A stretch of DNA of 64,000 nt from Polyangium spumosum. Its GTDB lineage: Bacteria; Myxococcota_A; Polyangia; Polyangiales; Polyangiaceae. Positions 17,044-25,888 of the stretch are shown one piece after another. The stretch is taken from the NCBI RefSeq assembly GCF_009649845.1, contig NZ_WJIE01000016.1:1-64000 (forward strand), in the 5' to 3' direction. A program made the translations under genes and the position numbers. Numbering within the stretch: position 1 is the first letter of the stretch; the number at the start of each line of letters is the position of its first letter. The notes beneath the pieces were generated by a model, which saw nothing but the letters and a program-made list of their open reading frames with translations, had not been told where the DNA came from and did not search any database.

Positions 17044-18717
17044 GTGCTCGATGTCTCCGCCCTTTGCTGGACCTCTCGCGACGACGTCGGGCAGCGACTC
17101 CTCCCCCTGCTCGACCTTCGGGGCCGCGCGGGCACGCACGCAGCGCGCCTCTTGGCTCTGCTCGCGCCGCCGTCGCTCGCCGCCGCGCTGACGCGGATCG
17201 CGCTCGATCACGACGCCCCCTTCTGGCATCGCGTGTACGCGCTCCGCGCCCTCGCGCGGGCGGGCGTCAGTTTGTCCGACGAGAACCTCGCGCGCCTGCT
17301 CGACGAGCTCTGCGCACGCGAGCCCCACGCGGCGCGCGAAGGCGACCGGCCTTTCCCCACGACCCCGCCCCTCATCGAGCTCGCCCCCTTCGCCTCTCGT
17401 GGCGCGCGCCGGGCGGAGCTGCTCGCGCGCCTCGAACGCGTGAGCCCAGCGGCGCGCCGCGCGTGGCTCGCCGCGATGGGCCCGTGCGCGGACCACCGCG
17501 ACGAGGAGCTCGAAGCGTGGCTCGTCGCGCGCTGGATCGACGACGTCGCGCAGAGATCCCCCGAGGAGGAGGACGCCTCGTTCGCGTTGCATCTGGCCGA
17601 GGAGCACCCGGACGCGCTCGACGTGCTCGCGGCGTACTTGCGTGTTCATCCCCGGGATGCCGAGATCTTCGAGGAGATCCGCCGCTTCCCCGAGCTCGCC
17701 CACCGCCTCGGCGACGAAGCGCGCGCCGAAGCAGCCGCGGCCCTCGTCCTGCCGCGCCGGGACCTCATGCGTCATTTCGGCCTCGCGGCGCTGCGTGAGG
17801 CCGTCCGAAAAGCCATCCTCGACCACAACGACGCCCTCCTCGATCCCCTCGAAAGGCCGGAGTACCCCCGTTATCGCGGAGCGCTCGCCTTCCTGGAGGA
17901 GGACGAGGAAGGCCCCGCGATCGCGACCGACCTGCTCGCCCACGCGCGCCTCCACGAAAACGGACGCGTCGATCTCGGCCTCGTCCTTTACAAACGCCAG
18001 CGCCTCGTCGCGCTCCGCCACCTGCAGGAGCGCGGCGCCGAGCCGGAAAACCTCGCCCTTTCCCGCGCGATCCTCCTCGACATCGCGAAAAACCCCGATA
18101 CGCGTGATCGCCCCGCGCTCCTCACCGCAATCCGTTTCCCGGATCCCGCGGCCCGTTTCCTCGCCCTCGACGTGCTCGACGCCGTCGCCGAGGACGGCCC
18201 CGCGTTTCGCGCCGCGCTCGAATATCTCGCGGAGGATCCCGATCCCTACGTCCGTCTCCGCGTATCGGGTGCCCTCGCGCGGCGCGGCAATGCCGCACGC
18301 GTGCAAGACCTCGTGGAGGCCGCTCGATCCTCCGCCGAAGTCGGACTCCGCGGCACGGCCCTCCGGCTCCTCGGCATGCTGGCCGAGGCCCGGGACCATT
18401 TTGATCTCTTCGAGCGAGCCCTCCTCGAAGATCACGCCGAGGAAGCGCCCGAGGGCCACAGCCCGGCCGTCGAGCAAGCCGCGATCGCCCTCGGCTCCGT
18501 CTTCGGCCCCGAGGCCACGACCGCCCTCCTCCGCGGCCACCTGCTCGCGCCGAGCAACGCCGCGCTCGACGTCATCGAGGCCGCCCTCGTGGTGGTCCTC
18601 GACGAATGCGAGGGCAAACCCCGGACGGCCGCCGCGCGGCGCCAGGAGATCACCCTCCGCGACGGCGGACGGTGCGCCTCCTGGTCACCCTTCCCGTCAC
18701 GGCGATGGCGCGGGTGA
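17044..18717 (+). CDS. HEAT-repeat-like helical protein
   Basis: The protein has up to 557 residues from GTG 17044; the true start could be slightly different. It is built from repeated amphipathic helix pairs, for example PDPAARFLALDVLDAVAED followed by DPDPYVRLRVSGALARRGN, the Asp-Pro-x-x-Arg pattern of HEAT-like repeats. No catalytic domain, signal peptide or membrane segment is present. HEAT-like solenoids usually act as scaffolds. The 3' end overlaps the convergent minus-strand gene by 21 bp. A long open frame on the opposite strand (16843-18540) is a codon-bias shadow. Confidence 0.78.
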   Translation: MLDVSALCWTSRDDVGQRLLPLLDLRGRAGTHAARLLALLAPPSLAAALTRIALDHDAPFWHRVYALRALARAGVSLSDENLARLLDELCAREPHAAREGDRPFPTTPPLIELAPFASRGARRAELLARLERVSPAARRAWLAAMGPCADHRDEELEAWLVARWIDDVAQRSPEEEDASFALHLAEEHPDALDVLAAYLRVHPRDAEIFEEIRRFPELAHRLGDEARAEAAAALVLPRRDLMRHFGLAALREAVRKAILDHNDALLDPLERPEYPRYRGALAFLEEDEEGPAIATDLLAHARLHENGRVDLGLVLYKRQRLVALRHLQERGAEPENLALSRAILLDIAKNPDTRDRPALLTAIRFPDPAARFLALDVLDAVAEDGPAFRAALEYLAEDPDPYVRLRVSGALARRGNAARVQDLVEAARSSAEVGLRGTALRLLGMLAEARDHFDLFERALLEDHAEEAPEGHSPAVEQAAIALGSVFGPEATTALLRGHLLAPSNAALDVIEAALVVVLDECEGKPRTAAARRQEITLRDGGRCASWSPFPSRRWRG

Positions 18718-19773
18718 CGGCGGCGCCACGTCCCGCTTCCGGCACGGCCCCATTTCTTTGAGCACCTCCAGCGGCAGCGCCACGTCCAGCGTGAATCGAC
18801 CGTCCCGCGGCTTGACCGTCGCGTAATCGAGCAGCTCCCGCAATCGCTCGTCGCCCTCGTCGTCGGCCCCCGCGCGGGCGAGGGTCAGCGCCGTGCCCAT
18901 CGATTTCGCCAGGTCCGCCACGTCCGCCTGGTTCGGTCCATTCACGTCCGCCACGATGGCCACGTCCTCCGACGTGTCCACGTGCAGATCCACCCGGTCG
19001 ATCGCGGCCCGTATCCTCGCCGCGATCTCCCCCTGCTGCTCGGGCAACATGTCCGCGAGCTCCTCGGGCGAGAGCACCCCGTAAATGTCGCCGTATTGCG
19101 ACCATGCCGGGATCGGCGGCTCGCTCTCTGGCGATTTCGACTCGAGCCGCTCGATCGCCGCCTCGATCTCCTCCGCGTCCGCCCCGGCGAGGACGAGCTC
19201 GTCCCCCCACGTCCCGATCACCCGGCCGCTCTCCGCCTCCTCCCAGATCGCGCCCTTCTCGCCGAACGAGCGCTTCGGCCAGCCCGTCTTGTCGATCCGC
19301 GCCGCGCCCTCGGCGATGGACAGGATCGCCACCTTGTTCGACGAGAGCGCCACCCGCTCGACGTCCTGCATCAAATCGATCCCGAACTGCTCCTTGAAAT
19401 CCTCGCGCCCGCGCCCTCTCGCCTTCGCCTCGGCTTGCCGCTCCAGCATGCAATCGAGCCATATCTGCCCGATCGGCGAATCCTTCAGCGCCGCCACCTC
19501 GAACACCACCGCGCTCTTTCCCTTCTCCGTCGGCAGCGCCACGAGCAGCGGATCCCGCTTTCGCAAGATCCCCTCCTCCTCCCCCGGGCGCGGGGCCGCC
19601 GGCGGCAGGGTCCTCCGTTTGCGGTTGCGCTCCTCCTCCCAGGGCTTCGGGAACCGCGGGAACTCGGCTTTCAGCACGCGCTCGGGCTTCTTGGCTTTGT
19701 CGCCGCGTGACATCAAGAACGCCGAGAGCCCGAGCAGGACGGCGAACGCGACGAGCCAGGCCACCCGTCTCAT
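18697..19773 (-). CDS. Membrane-anchored protein, last gene of the CHAT/ABC operon
   Basis: The 358-residue protein starts at ATG 19773, overlapping the stop of the ABC permease (ATGA). One N-terminal helix (VAWLVAFAVLLGLSAFLMS) anchors it, and the remainder is predicted periplasmic. The body has no recognised family; it resembles myxobacterial proteins that read VVFEVAALKDSPIGQIWLD and has a regular alpha/beta pattern with charged surface helices. Translational coupling to an ABC-2 transporter suggests that it works with the transporter, for instance as a substrate-binding or coupling partner. Confidence 0.7.
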   Translation of the reverse strand: MRRVAWLVAFAVLLGLSAFLMSRGDKAKKPERVLKAEFPRFPKPWEEERNRKRRTLPPAAPRPGEEEGILRKRDPLLVALPTEKGKSAVVFEVAALKDSPIGQIWLDCMLERQAEAKARGRGREDFKEQFGIDLMQDVERVALSSNKVAILSIAEGAARIDKTGWPKRSFGEKGAIWEEAESGRVIGTWGDELVLAGADAEEIEAAIERLESKSPESEPPIPAWSQYGDIYGVLSPEELADMLPEQQGEIAARIRAAIDRVDLHVDTSEDVAIVADVNGPNQADVADLAKSMGTALTLARAGADDEGDERLRELLDYATVKPRDGRFTLDVALPLEVLKEMGPCRKRDVAPPSPAPSP

Positions 19774-20606
19774 CAGAAATCCTTCCGTTCGAAGAGGTGA
19801 ATGCCGAGCGAGAGCGCCGAAAGGCCGAAGACCACGAGCCCGAGCAACATGCTCGTCAATGCGGCCGAGTCCACGCGCTCCGAGCTCGCGATGTCCGCGG
19901 CCGAATGCGCGAGCGACGAGACACGCGGCAAGAACAGGGTGACGCCCCGGAAGATCGAGCGCGAGATCCCCGGATCGAAAAAATCCGCGAGCCGCTCCCG
20001 CTCCCCGGCCACGATCCCGAGCAAGACGAGCGCGCCCCCGGACGCCGCCGAGAGCGCCGCGCTGCGAGCGGCGATGGCCACGGTGAGCATCGCGCCATAG
20101 ATGGCCGTGAACGTCACGCTCGCGAGCAGCGCCGAGACGAGGAGGCTCCACGAATATACGCCCGTCTTCACGCCGAAGATCAGGACGAGCCCGCCCGCTC
20201 CATAAAGCGCCCCGATCAGCGCGAGCGCGAGCACGCCGAGGAACGTGCCCACGACGAGCTCGAACCGCCGCACGGGCAGCGATAACAGGTGCTCGATCCG
20301 CCCCGGCGCGAGCAGGCTGGGCCCGAAATCGGCGCAGGCCACCACGTAGAAGAGCTGGCCCCCGTAAAAGATCAGGTACGACGACGCCTTGAAGATGGGC
20401 CGAAGCGCCAGGTCCGCCGCGCGGATCTGCGAGTTCACCGGTTTGCCGAAGAACCGCGACGCCGCGAGCGCCCCGTCCACGACGTCCATCCGCAAAGACA
20501 ACCCCAGCACCACGAGCACGAGCGTGATGCCCAGCCCGAGCGCGAGGAACCATTTCCGCGACGCCGCCTCGCGCAGGAGATCTCTGGCCACGACAAACGA
20601 TTTCAC
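19773..20606 (-). CDS. ABC-2 type transporter permease
   Basis: The 277-residue protein has six predicted membrane helices (for example WFLALGLGITLVLVVLGLSL and ALTSMLLGLVVFGLSALSLG) with a large periplasmic region between helices 1 and 2, as in ABC-2 permeases of the NosY/CcmB-like group. It overlaps the ATPase gene upstream and the anchored protein downstream by 4 bp each, so the three are translationally coupled. The substrate is not deducible from sequence. Confidence 0.85.
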   Translation of the reverse strand: MKSFVVARDLLREAASRKWFLALGLGITLVLVVLGLSLRMDVVDGALAASRFFGKPVNSQIRAADLALRPIFKASSYLIFYGGQLFYVVACADFGPSLLAPGRIEHLLSLPVRRFELVVGTFLGVLALALIGALYGAGGLVLIFGVKTGVYSWSLLVSALLASVTFTAIYGAMLTVAIAARSAALSAASGGALVLLGIVAGERERLADFFDPGISRSIFRGVTLFLPRVSSLAHSAADIASSERVDSAALTSMLLGLVVFGLSALSLGIHLFERKDF

Positions 20607-21535
20607 GCGCCTCCCTGTCCCCCGCCCTGCCCGAGCGCCTCCGCCAGCACTTCCTCGAGATCCCGCACGTCGTGCGCGAGCCCCACGAGCCGCGCCCCCG
20701 CGCGACGCGCTCCATCGATGTATTCGTTCAGCGCCGAAGGATCCGGCGCGTCCACGACGAACACCCCCTCGCCCTCCCCGGCCCGAAAGCCGAGCGCGAG
20801 GAGCGCCGCGGCGTCCACGGGAGGGGCGAACGTCAATCGATACCGCGTCTCGCTCCCGCAGAGCGCCTCGATCGGGCCCTCCCGCAGCAGCCGCCCGCCC
20901 GAGAGAATGCCGATACGATCGCAGACACGCTCCGTCTCGGCGAGCAGGTGCGAGTTCAAGAAGAGCGTCGCGCCCCGCGCCCGCTCCTCGGCGAGGATAC
21001 GCCGGATCTCGGCCCGCCCGAGCGGATCGACCCCGTCCGTCGGCTCGTCGAGCACGAGCAACATCGGCCCCCCGAGCAGCGCCGCCGCGAGCCCGAGCCG
21101 CTGGCGCATCCCCTTGGAAAAACCACCAATGCGCCGGGCCTCCTCCCCGGAGAGCCCCACCCTCCCGATCTGCCGCCGCACCTCGTCGTCCGCCCGCGGG
21201 AGCCCCTTCAAGCGCGCCACGCTCGAGAGGAATTGCACGGGCGTGAACGCGTGCGGCAAGAAGAGGCGCTCCGGCAGATACCCGATCTGGGCGCGCGCGG
21301 CGGGATCCTCCGGGTCCTTGCCGAGGACCCGCACCACGCCCGCGCTCGGCCGCACGACGCCGAGCAGCGACTTGATGAACGTGGTTTTCCCCGCGCCATT
21401 GAGCCCGATCAGGCCAAACGCCGCGCCCTCGGGGACCACGAGATCGAGCCCCGCGAGCGCCTCCCGCCCCGCGCCTCTTCTCGGCCAGCCGCCGCCGTAC
21501 GTTTTACGGAGCCCCCGGGCCTCGATGGCCAGCAT
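20603..21535 (-). CDS. ABC transporter ATP-binding protein
   Basis: The 310-residue protein has Walker A GLNGAGKT (residues 44-51), a Q-loop, the signature FSKGMRQR, Walker B LLVLDEPTDG and an H-loop (LNSHLLAE). The C-terminal 90 residues are the extension typical of ABC-2/CcmA-type ATPases. The start codon is 13 bp after the stop of the secreted CHAT gene, indicating an operon. It powers the permease encoded next. Confidence 0.93.
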   Translation of the reverse strand: MLAIEARGLRKTYGGGWPRRGAGREALAGLDLVVPEGAAFGLIGLNGAGKTTFIKSLLGVVRPSAGVVRVLGKDPEDPAARAQIGYLPERLFLPHAFTPVQFLSSVARLKGLPRADDEVRRQIGRVGLSGEEARRIGGFSKGMRQRLGLAAALLGGPMLLVLDEPTDGVDPLGRAEIRRILAEERARGATLFLNSHLLAETERVCDRIGILSGGRLLREGPIEALCGSETRYRLTFAPPVDAAALLALGFRAGEGEGVFVVDAPDPSALNEYIDGARRAGARLVGLAHDVRDLEEVLAEALGQGGGQGGA

Positions 21536-21548
21536 GCAGGCGACCCTA

Positions 21549-24500
21549 TCACCCCCTCCGCCGCCGCGCGACGAGCGCGAGGGCCCCGAACAAACTCACG
21601 AGCGCGAGGGGCTCTTCCCTCGTCGACCCCGGAAAACCACACGCGCACCCACGCGCGCCCGGCGTGACCTTCCCGCCCCGCGCCGCCGCGCCCGTGCCCT
21701 TTGCGCCGGCCGAAGGCTCCTTTCCCATCGGCGACGGATCCCCGAACACGCCGAAGCTCGCCCAGAAGTACGGGTGCGCCGTGGCCTCATCGGCGAGCAT
21801 CCCGAGCTGCACCTCGCGCAGCGCGGCGCTCCGGCCGCTGCCCTTCGTGACGCGCTGGTAATAGTCCACCATGAGCCGCTGCGTCTCCTCGTCCGCCACC
21901 TTCCACAGGCTCGCGACGAGCGCCTCGGCGCCGGCCACGAAGAGCGCGCGCCGCAGGCCGTACACGCCCTCGCCGCGCTGCACGTCGCCGAGCCCCGTCT
22001 CACACGCCGAGAGCACCACGAGCTTGGTGCCCCAGAGATCGAGCGAGCTCGCCTCGAGCGCCGTGAGGATCCCGTCCTCGCCGCCCCCGCCCCTCCTCGA
22101 ATTCGCGCCCGCGAACGCGAGCCCCGAGCGCAGCAGCGGATCGTCCGGCAGCCAGTCCGGCGAGGGCTCGAGCTCGAGCCCACGTTCGCCCTGGGGAGCT
22201 CGCGCCGCCGCGCCCTTCGCGGCCAGGAAAAACCCGTGCGTCGCCACGTGCACGATCCGCGGCGCGCGCGCCTTCTTCAGCGTCGACTCCGTCGCCTCGA
22301 GGTCCACGCGCACCGCGGCGCCTGGCAGGATCGGCGCGAGCGCGCGCGCCTCCGCCGCCGTCGCCGGCAGCGGCTCGAAGTACGCCTTGTCGAGCCCCCG
22401 TGACCTCCCGTCGCCCTTGTCCTCCAGCATCACGAGCGCGCTCTCCGCCTGCTCGCGTGGGCCAAACGCCGGGTTCGCCAGGACGATCGCGCCCGCCCGC
22501 TCCGGCGCCGTCCGCGCGAGCCTCAGCAGATCCCGCCCGCTCGTGAGGTACGAGATCTCGTACCGCTCGACGAGATACTTCCCCTCCTCGTCGACGAGCG
22601 CCGCGAAGGGCACGAGCGACAGCGCGCCGTCGGCCGCGATCATGAGCCGCGTCTTTCCGCCGAGCAGCGGCCGGATCTTCTGCATCACGAGCGCGTCGAG
22701 CGCCCGCGCCGGCTTTCGTGGATCCTGATCGAGCGCCGCCGTCAGCGCCTCCCGCAGCGCCTTCGTCGCCTCCTCGATCGGCGCGCTCTCGCCGAGATCG
22801 ACGAACGCGACCTTCCCCGACGCATCCAGCACGTACGCCGCGAAACGCGCGGGCCCCTCGGGGCTCGGCATGTCCACGTCCGCCGAGCGCCGCGGCGTGT
22901 AGAGCGCGATCTCCACGAGCGCCGTCCCCGCGGGCACTTGCGCCTGCACGCGCTCGATCGAGACGGGCGTCTCCTCGGCCCGGAATACCTCGCTCTGCGC
23001 GCCGATCTTCTCCTCGAGCGCCCGCGCCGCCTCCTCGCGCTCGCCGAGCTCCGCCTTGAACGCCTCGAGCGGCGCGCCCGCGGGCCCTCGCATCGCGAGC
23101 CGCGCCACCTCGGCCCGCGCCGCCGCGAGCTCGGCGGCGAGCTTCGCCTCCGCGGGATCGAGCCTCTGCCGGAGCGCCGCGAGCGAGCTCGCCATGACGT
23201 CGAGCACGCGCCCTTTTCGCTGGAAGATCGTGGTGAGCGCGAGCCTCCTCGCCTCCGGGTCCGCGGGCATCGTCCGCGCGTGCAGGCTCGTCAGGAAATC
23301 GGTCCCCGCGCGCATCGTCTCCACGAACGCGCGCTTCTGCGCCTCGGATCCGCCAGCGATCACGAGCGCCGCCTGCCGCTCGCGGATCTCGGCCGCGCGC
23401 CTCGCCGCGCGCGCTGCGTGGTCGAGCTTGCCCGCGTCCACGTAGAGCGCCGCGAGCCCTTCGAGCGCCGCCGCGACCTCCTCGTGCTCGCCCCCGAACG
23501 TCGCCTCGAAGATCCCGATCGCCCGCTTGTACAGCGCCTCCGCCTCCCCGTCGTTCGACGTTCGGGGCTTCGGGTCGCCTTTGGCGCCCTGCGCCCCGAG
23601 CCCCCGCTGCCTTCGCGCGAGATCCGCGAGATCGAGCAGCGACGACGCGACCGCCGGGTGGTCCTTCCCGAACGCCTTCTCGCGCGCCGCGAGCGCCTCC
23701 TCGTGCAGCTTCTTTGCGCCCGCCGCGTCCCCGCGTCTCTCGCGGATGCGCCCGAGGATCGCCCTCGACGCGGCGCGCTGCGGGTGCATCGGGGCGAGGG
23801 CCTCGTCGCGGATCACGAGCGCGCGCGCCGCGTTTTGCTCCGCCTTGTCGAGCTTCCCGGCGCGGCGATAGAGATCGGCGAGGTTCCCCGCGACCTCGGC
23901 CACGGAGGGGGCCTTCGGCCCCTTGTTTTTCTCGTGATACGCGAGCGTGGGCAGGAGCTTCGCCTCGGCGCGCGGAAAGTCTCCCTTCTGCATCGCGATG
24001 AGCCCGAAGATCCATTGCAGGACGACGCGCAGCTCGGGCGCGTCGCTCCCCTTGGCGGCGAGTTTGTCGAGGAGCGCCTGCGCGCGCGCGAGCCGCGGCT
24101 CGGCCCGATCGAACGCGCCCGTCTCCACGTCGAGCATCGCGCGCTTCACGAGCGCGACCACGTACCCGAGGCTCTCCTCGCCGTCGCCCACTTTGGCGAT
24201 CGCGACGAGCTCGTCGAGCAGGACGACCGCGCCCGCGTAGTCTTGCAGGGCGATACGCGTGGTGACGAGCTCGTCCATGAGCTCGGTCGCGTTCGAGCGA
24301 AACCCGGTCACGCGCGCCTTGAGCTCGAGGGCGCGCGCGCGGATCGGCTCGGCGCGCGTGTACTGGCCGGTCTCGTGATACAAGCGCCCGAGGTTCTGCA
24401 GCAGATACCAGTATGGTTTCCCGTCGCGCGTGGCGGCCTCGCTCGCCTCGATCGCGCGCAGCAGCGTGGCCTCGGCCTCGTCGTAGCGCCGCAGCCCCTT

Positions 24501-25064
24501 CAACGACTCCGCCTTCCCCGCGAGGGGCGCGATCACCGTATCGCCGTCCTTGCCGCCGTGCCGCTGCGAGGCCAGCGAGATCGCGCGCTCGAAGAGCGTG
24601 AGGGCGCGCGCGTGATCCCCCGCGCCCTGCACGGCCCGCGCGAGCCACTCGACCTCGCGGAAGAGCTCGTACGCCCCCGGGGGCGCTGTCTTTTCGGTCC
24701 TCTTGAGCAGCAGCTCGCGGTAGGGGACCTCGCGCGCGAACTGCTTCGATTCACGATGGAGGTCCGCGACCTCCATGAGGCTCATCCCTGTCTCGTGGCT
24801 CTGCGGGTCGATTTTCTCCCGGATCGCGAGGGCCTTCAGCGCGGGCACGAGCGCCTCCGCGAATCGTTTCCTCCTGCGCAGATCCTCGGCCTCGGACACG
24901 AGCCTCTGCGCCTCCTCCAGCGCGGCCTTCTCGGCGCTCGTGAGCGCGACTTTCGGCGCGGCGGGCTTCGGCGGCGCGCTCGACGCGGGCGCCGCGACGA
25001 GCGTCACCCCTGCGAGCAGGAAGACCGAGGAGATCCGACGGAACGTGCGGGGAGCTCGCGCCAT
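21549..25064 (-). CDS. Secreted TPR-CHAT domain protein with MYXO-CTERM-like tail
   Basis: CHAT domains are caspase-like cysteine peptidases, best known in intracellular defence and signalling systems. This 1171-residue protein has an N-terminal signal peptide (about residues 1-30, ending PASSA), about a dozen TPR motifs through residue 600, a coiled-coil-like stretch (about 640-720), then a CHAT domain. The catalytic pair is H943 (HVATHGFF) and C1021 (VVLSACETGLGD), both with family context. The end is CACGFPG, a hydrophobic helix and ARRRRG, the pattern of MYXO-CTERM outer-surface sorting signals. It heads an operon with an ABC transporter. Export and surface anchoring of a CHAT protein is unusual. 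The start overlaps a duplicated leader on the other strand. Confidence 0.88.
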   Translation of the reverse strand: MARAPRTFRRISSVFLLAGVTLVAAPASSAPPKPAAPKVALTSAEKAALEEAQRLVSEAEDLRRRKRFAEALVPALKALAIREKIDPQSHETGMSLMEVADLHRESKQFAREVPYRELLLKRTEKTAPPGAYELFREVEWLARAVQGAGDHARALTLFERAISLASQRHGGKDGDTVIAPLAGKAESLKGLRRYDEAEATLLRAIEASEAATRDGKPYWYLLQNLGRLYHETGQYTRAEPIRARALELKARVTGFRSNATELMDELVTTRIALQDYAGAVVLLDELVAIAKVGDGEESLGYVVALVKRAMLDVETGAFDRAEPRLARAQALLDKLAAKGSDAPELRVVLQWIFGLIAMQKGDFPRAEAKLLPTLAYHEKNKGPKAPSVAEVAGNLADLYRRAGKLDKAEQNAARALVIRDEALAPMHPQRAASRAILGRIRERRGDAAGAKKLHEEALAAREKAFGKDHPAVASSLLDLADLARRQRGLGAQGAKGDPKPRTSNDGEAEALYKRAIGIFEATFGGEHEEVAAALEGLAALYVDAGKLDHAARAARRAAEIRERQAALVIAGGSEAQKRAFVETMRAGTDFLTSLHARTMPADPEARRLALTTIFQRKGRVLDVMASSLAALRQRLDPAEAKLAAELAAARAEVARLAMRGPAGAPLEAFKAELGEREEAARALEEKIGAQSEVFRAEETPVSIERVQAQVPAGTALVEIALYTPRRSADVDMPSPEGPARFAAYVLDASGKVAFVDLGESAPIEEATKALREALTAALDQDPRKPARALDALVMQKIRPLLGGKTRLMIAADGALSLVPFAALVDEEGKYLVERYEISYLTSGRDLLRLARTAPERAGAIVLANPAFGPREQAESALVMLEDKGDGRSRGLDKAYFEPLPATAAEARALAPILPGAAVRVDLEATESTLKKARAPRIVHVATHGFFLAAKGAAARAPQGERGLELEPSPDWLPDDPLLRSGLAFAGANSRRGGGGEDGILTALEASSLDLWGTKLVVLSACETGLGDVQRGEGVYGLRRALFVAGAEALVASLWKVADEETQRLMVDYYQRVTKGSGRSAALREVQLGMLADEATAHPYFWASFGVFGDPSPMGKEPSAGAKGTGAAARGGKVTPGARGCACGFPGSTREEPLALVSLFGALALVARRRRG

Positions 25065-25125
25065 GATGCGCTTCTACCGCTGCCAGGCCCTCGTATCCAC
25101 ATCGTTCCTCCTCCTCGCGGCCTGC
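25063..25125 (+). pseudogene. Orphan duplicate of a lipoprotein leader
   Basis: These 21 codons read MMRFYRCQALVSTSFLLLAAC. They match, with few changes and in DNA as well as protein, the leader of the esterase lipoprotein at 25889 (MTRFHRCLVLVSTSLLLLAAC). The similarity begins upstream of the ATG (GTGCGGxxAGCTCGCGCC in both) and stops just after the lipobox Cys codon, where the sequence enters the 3' end of the minus-strand gene. The frame then runs to a stop at 25252-25254 without sense. It looks like the remnant of a duplicated gene whose body was lost. Part of it also encodes the start of the CHAT protein on the other strand. Confidence 0.6.
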
Positions 25126-25132
25126 GCGGCGC

Positions 25133-25828
25133 TCAGTGGGCGATGCAGTCGTTCAGCTCCGGCCCGCAATACATCTGCGCGCACGACGAGCATGCCTGCG
25201 AAACGGGTCCGCTGCCGGACGTGCAGGTGTCGAGGCAGGGTATGGGGCAGTTGACTTCACAGGCGCAGGCGAGCAGCGCTTCGGCGTACGGCTGCGCGGC
25301 GGGGCAGGGCGGGTCCGTCATCCCGAGGAGGATCGAATTACACGTGCTGCATGCCCCGGCGTCGGCGCCCCCGGCGCCGGAGGACGAGGAGCTGCTGGCG
25401 GAGCTGCTGCTGCTCGCGGAGCTGCTGCTCGCGGACGCGGACGAGCTGCTGGCGCTCCCCTGACCACACGCCGTCCCGCATGCGACGAGGTCGGGGTCGG
25501 GGTTCTGGGTCAAGATCGAGAGGATCTGGGCGCAGTTCGCGTCGAGCGCGCATTGCCCCCGGCACTCCTGCATCGGGCTCGGCATCGAGCAATCGAGGTA
25601 CTCCGGCGGGCACGACTCCGCGCCGCATTCGAGGACCTTGGCGCAGGCTTTCTCGCAGAGCTGCCCGCCGCCCATCCCGCTCCCGCTGCTGCTCCCGGGG
25701 CCGCTCCCCCAGACCTCCTCGTCCCCGCCCGCTCCCCCGCCGCCCGACACCGCCTCGGTTTTGCAAGCGCCGGATACCACCGAAGCGCTCACGAGGAGAG
25801 CTCCAACCACGAACCCGAGAAACCTCAT
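25133..25828 (-). CDS. Cys-rich lipoprotein with a Ser/Ala linker
   Basis: ATG 25828 is chosen because AGGTGA lies just upstream and it opens a lipoprotein signal peptide (MRFLGFVVGALLVSASVVSGAC, lipobox). The 231-residue product has a Gly/Ser linker, a Cys-rich domain (CEKACAKVLECG, ECRGQCALDANC, ACGTACGQG), a low-complexity SASSSS stretch of about 27 residues, and a second Cys-rich block (CSTCN, CACEVNCPIPCLDTC, CSSC). It resembles the other Cys-rich surface lipoproteins in this window. The function is unknown. Its 3' end abuts the orphan leader at 25063-25125. Confidence 0.77.
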   Translation of the reverse strand: MRFLGFVVGALLVSASVVSGACKTEAVSGGGGAGGDEEVWGSGPGSSSGSGMGGGQLCEKACAKVLECGAESCPPEYLDCSMPSPMQECRGQCALDANCAQILSILTQNPDPDLVACGTACGQGSASSSSASASSSSASSSSSASSSSSSGAGGADAGACSTCNSILLGMTDPPCPAAQPYAEALLACACEVNCPIPCLDTCTSGSGPVSQACSSCAQMYCGPELNDCIAH

Positions 25829-25888
25829 CGCGTCACCTCGGGCCGAACGTACCACGTCCCGGCGCTCGATGTGCGGTAAGCTCGCGCC

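Noticed and set aside
16843-18540. 565-codon minus-strand frame antisense to the HEAT-repeat gene
   Set aside because: The plus-strand frame shows regular HEAT repeats; the antisense frame has no recognisable domain.
22938-25463. 841-codon plus-strand frame antisense to the CHAT gene
   Set aside because: It is a shadow of the TPR-CHAT gene, with Arg/Glu/Leu bias and no domain.
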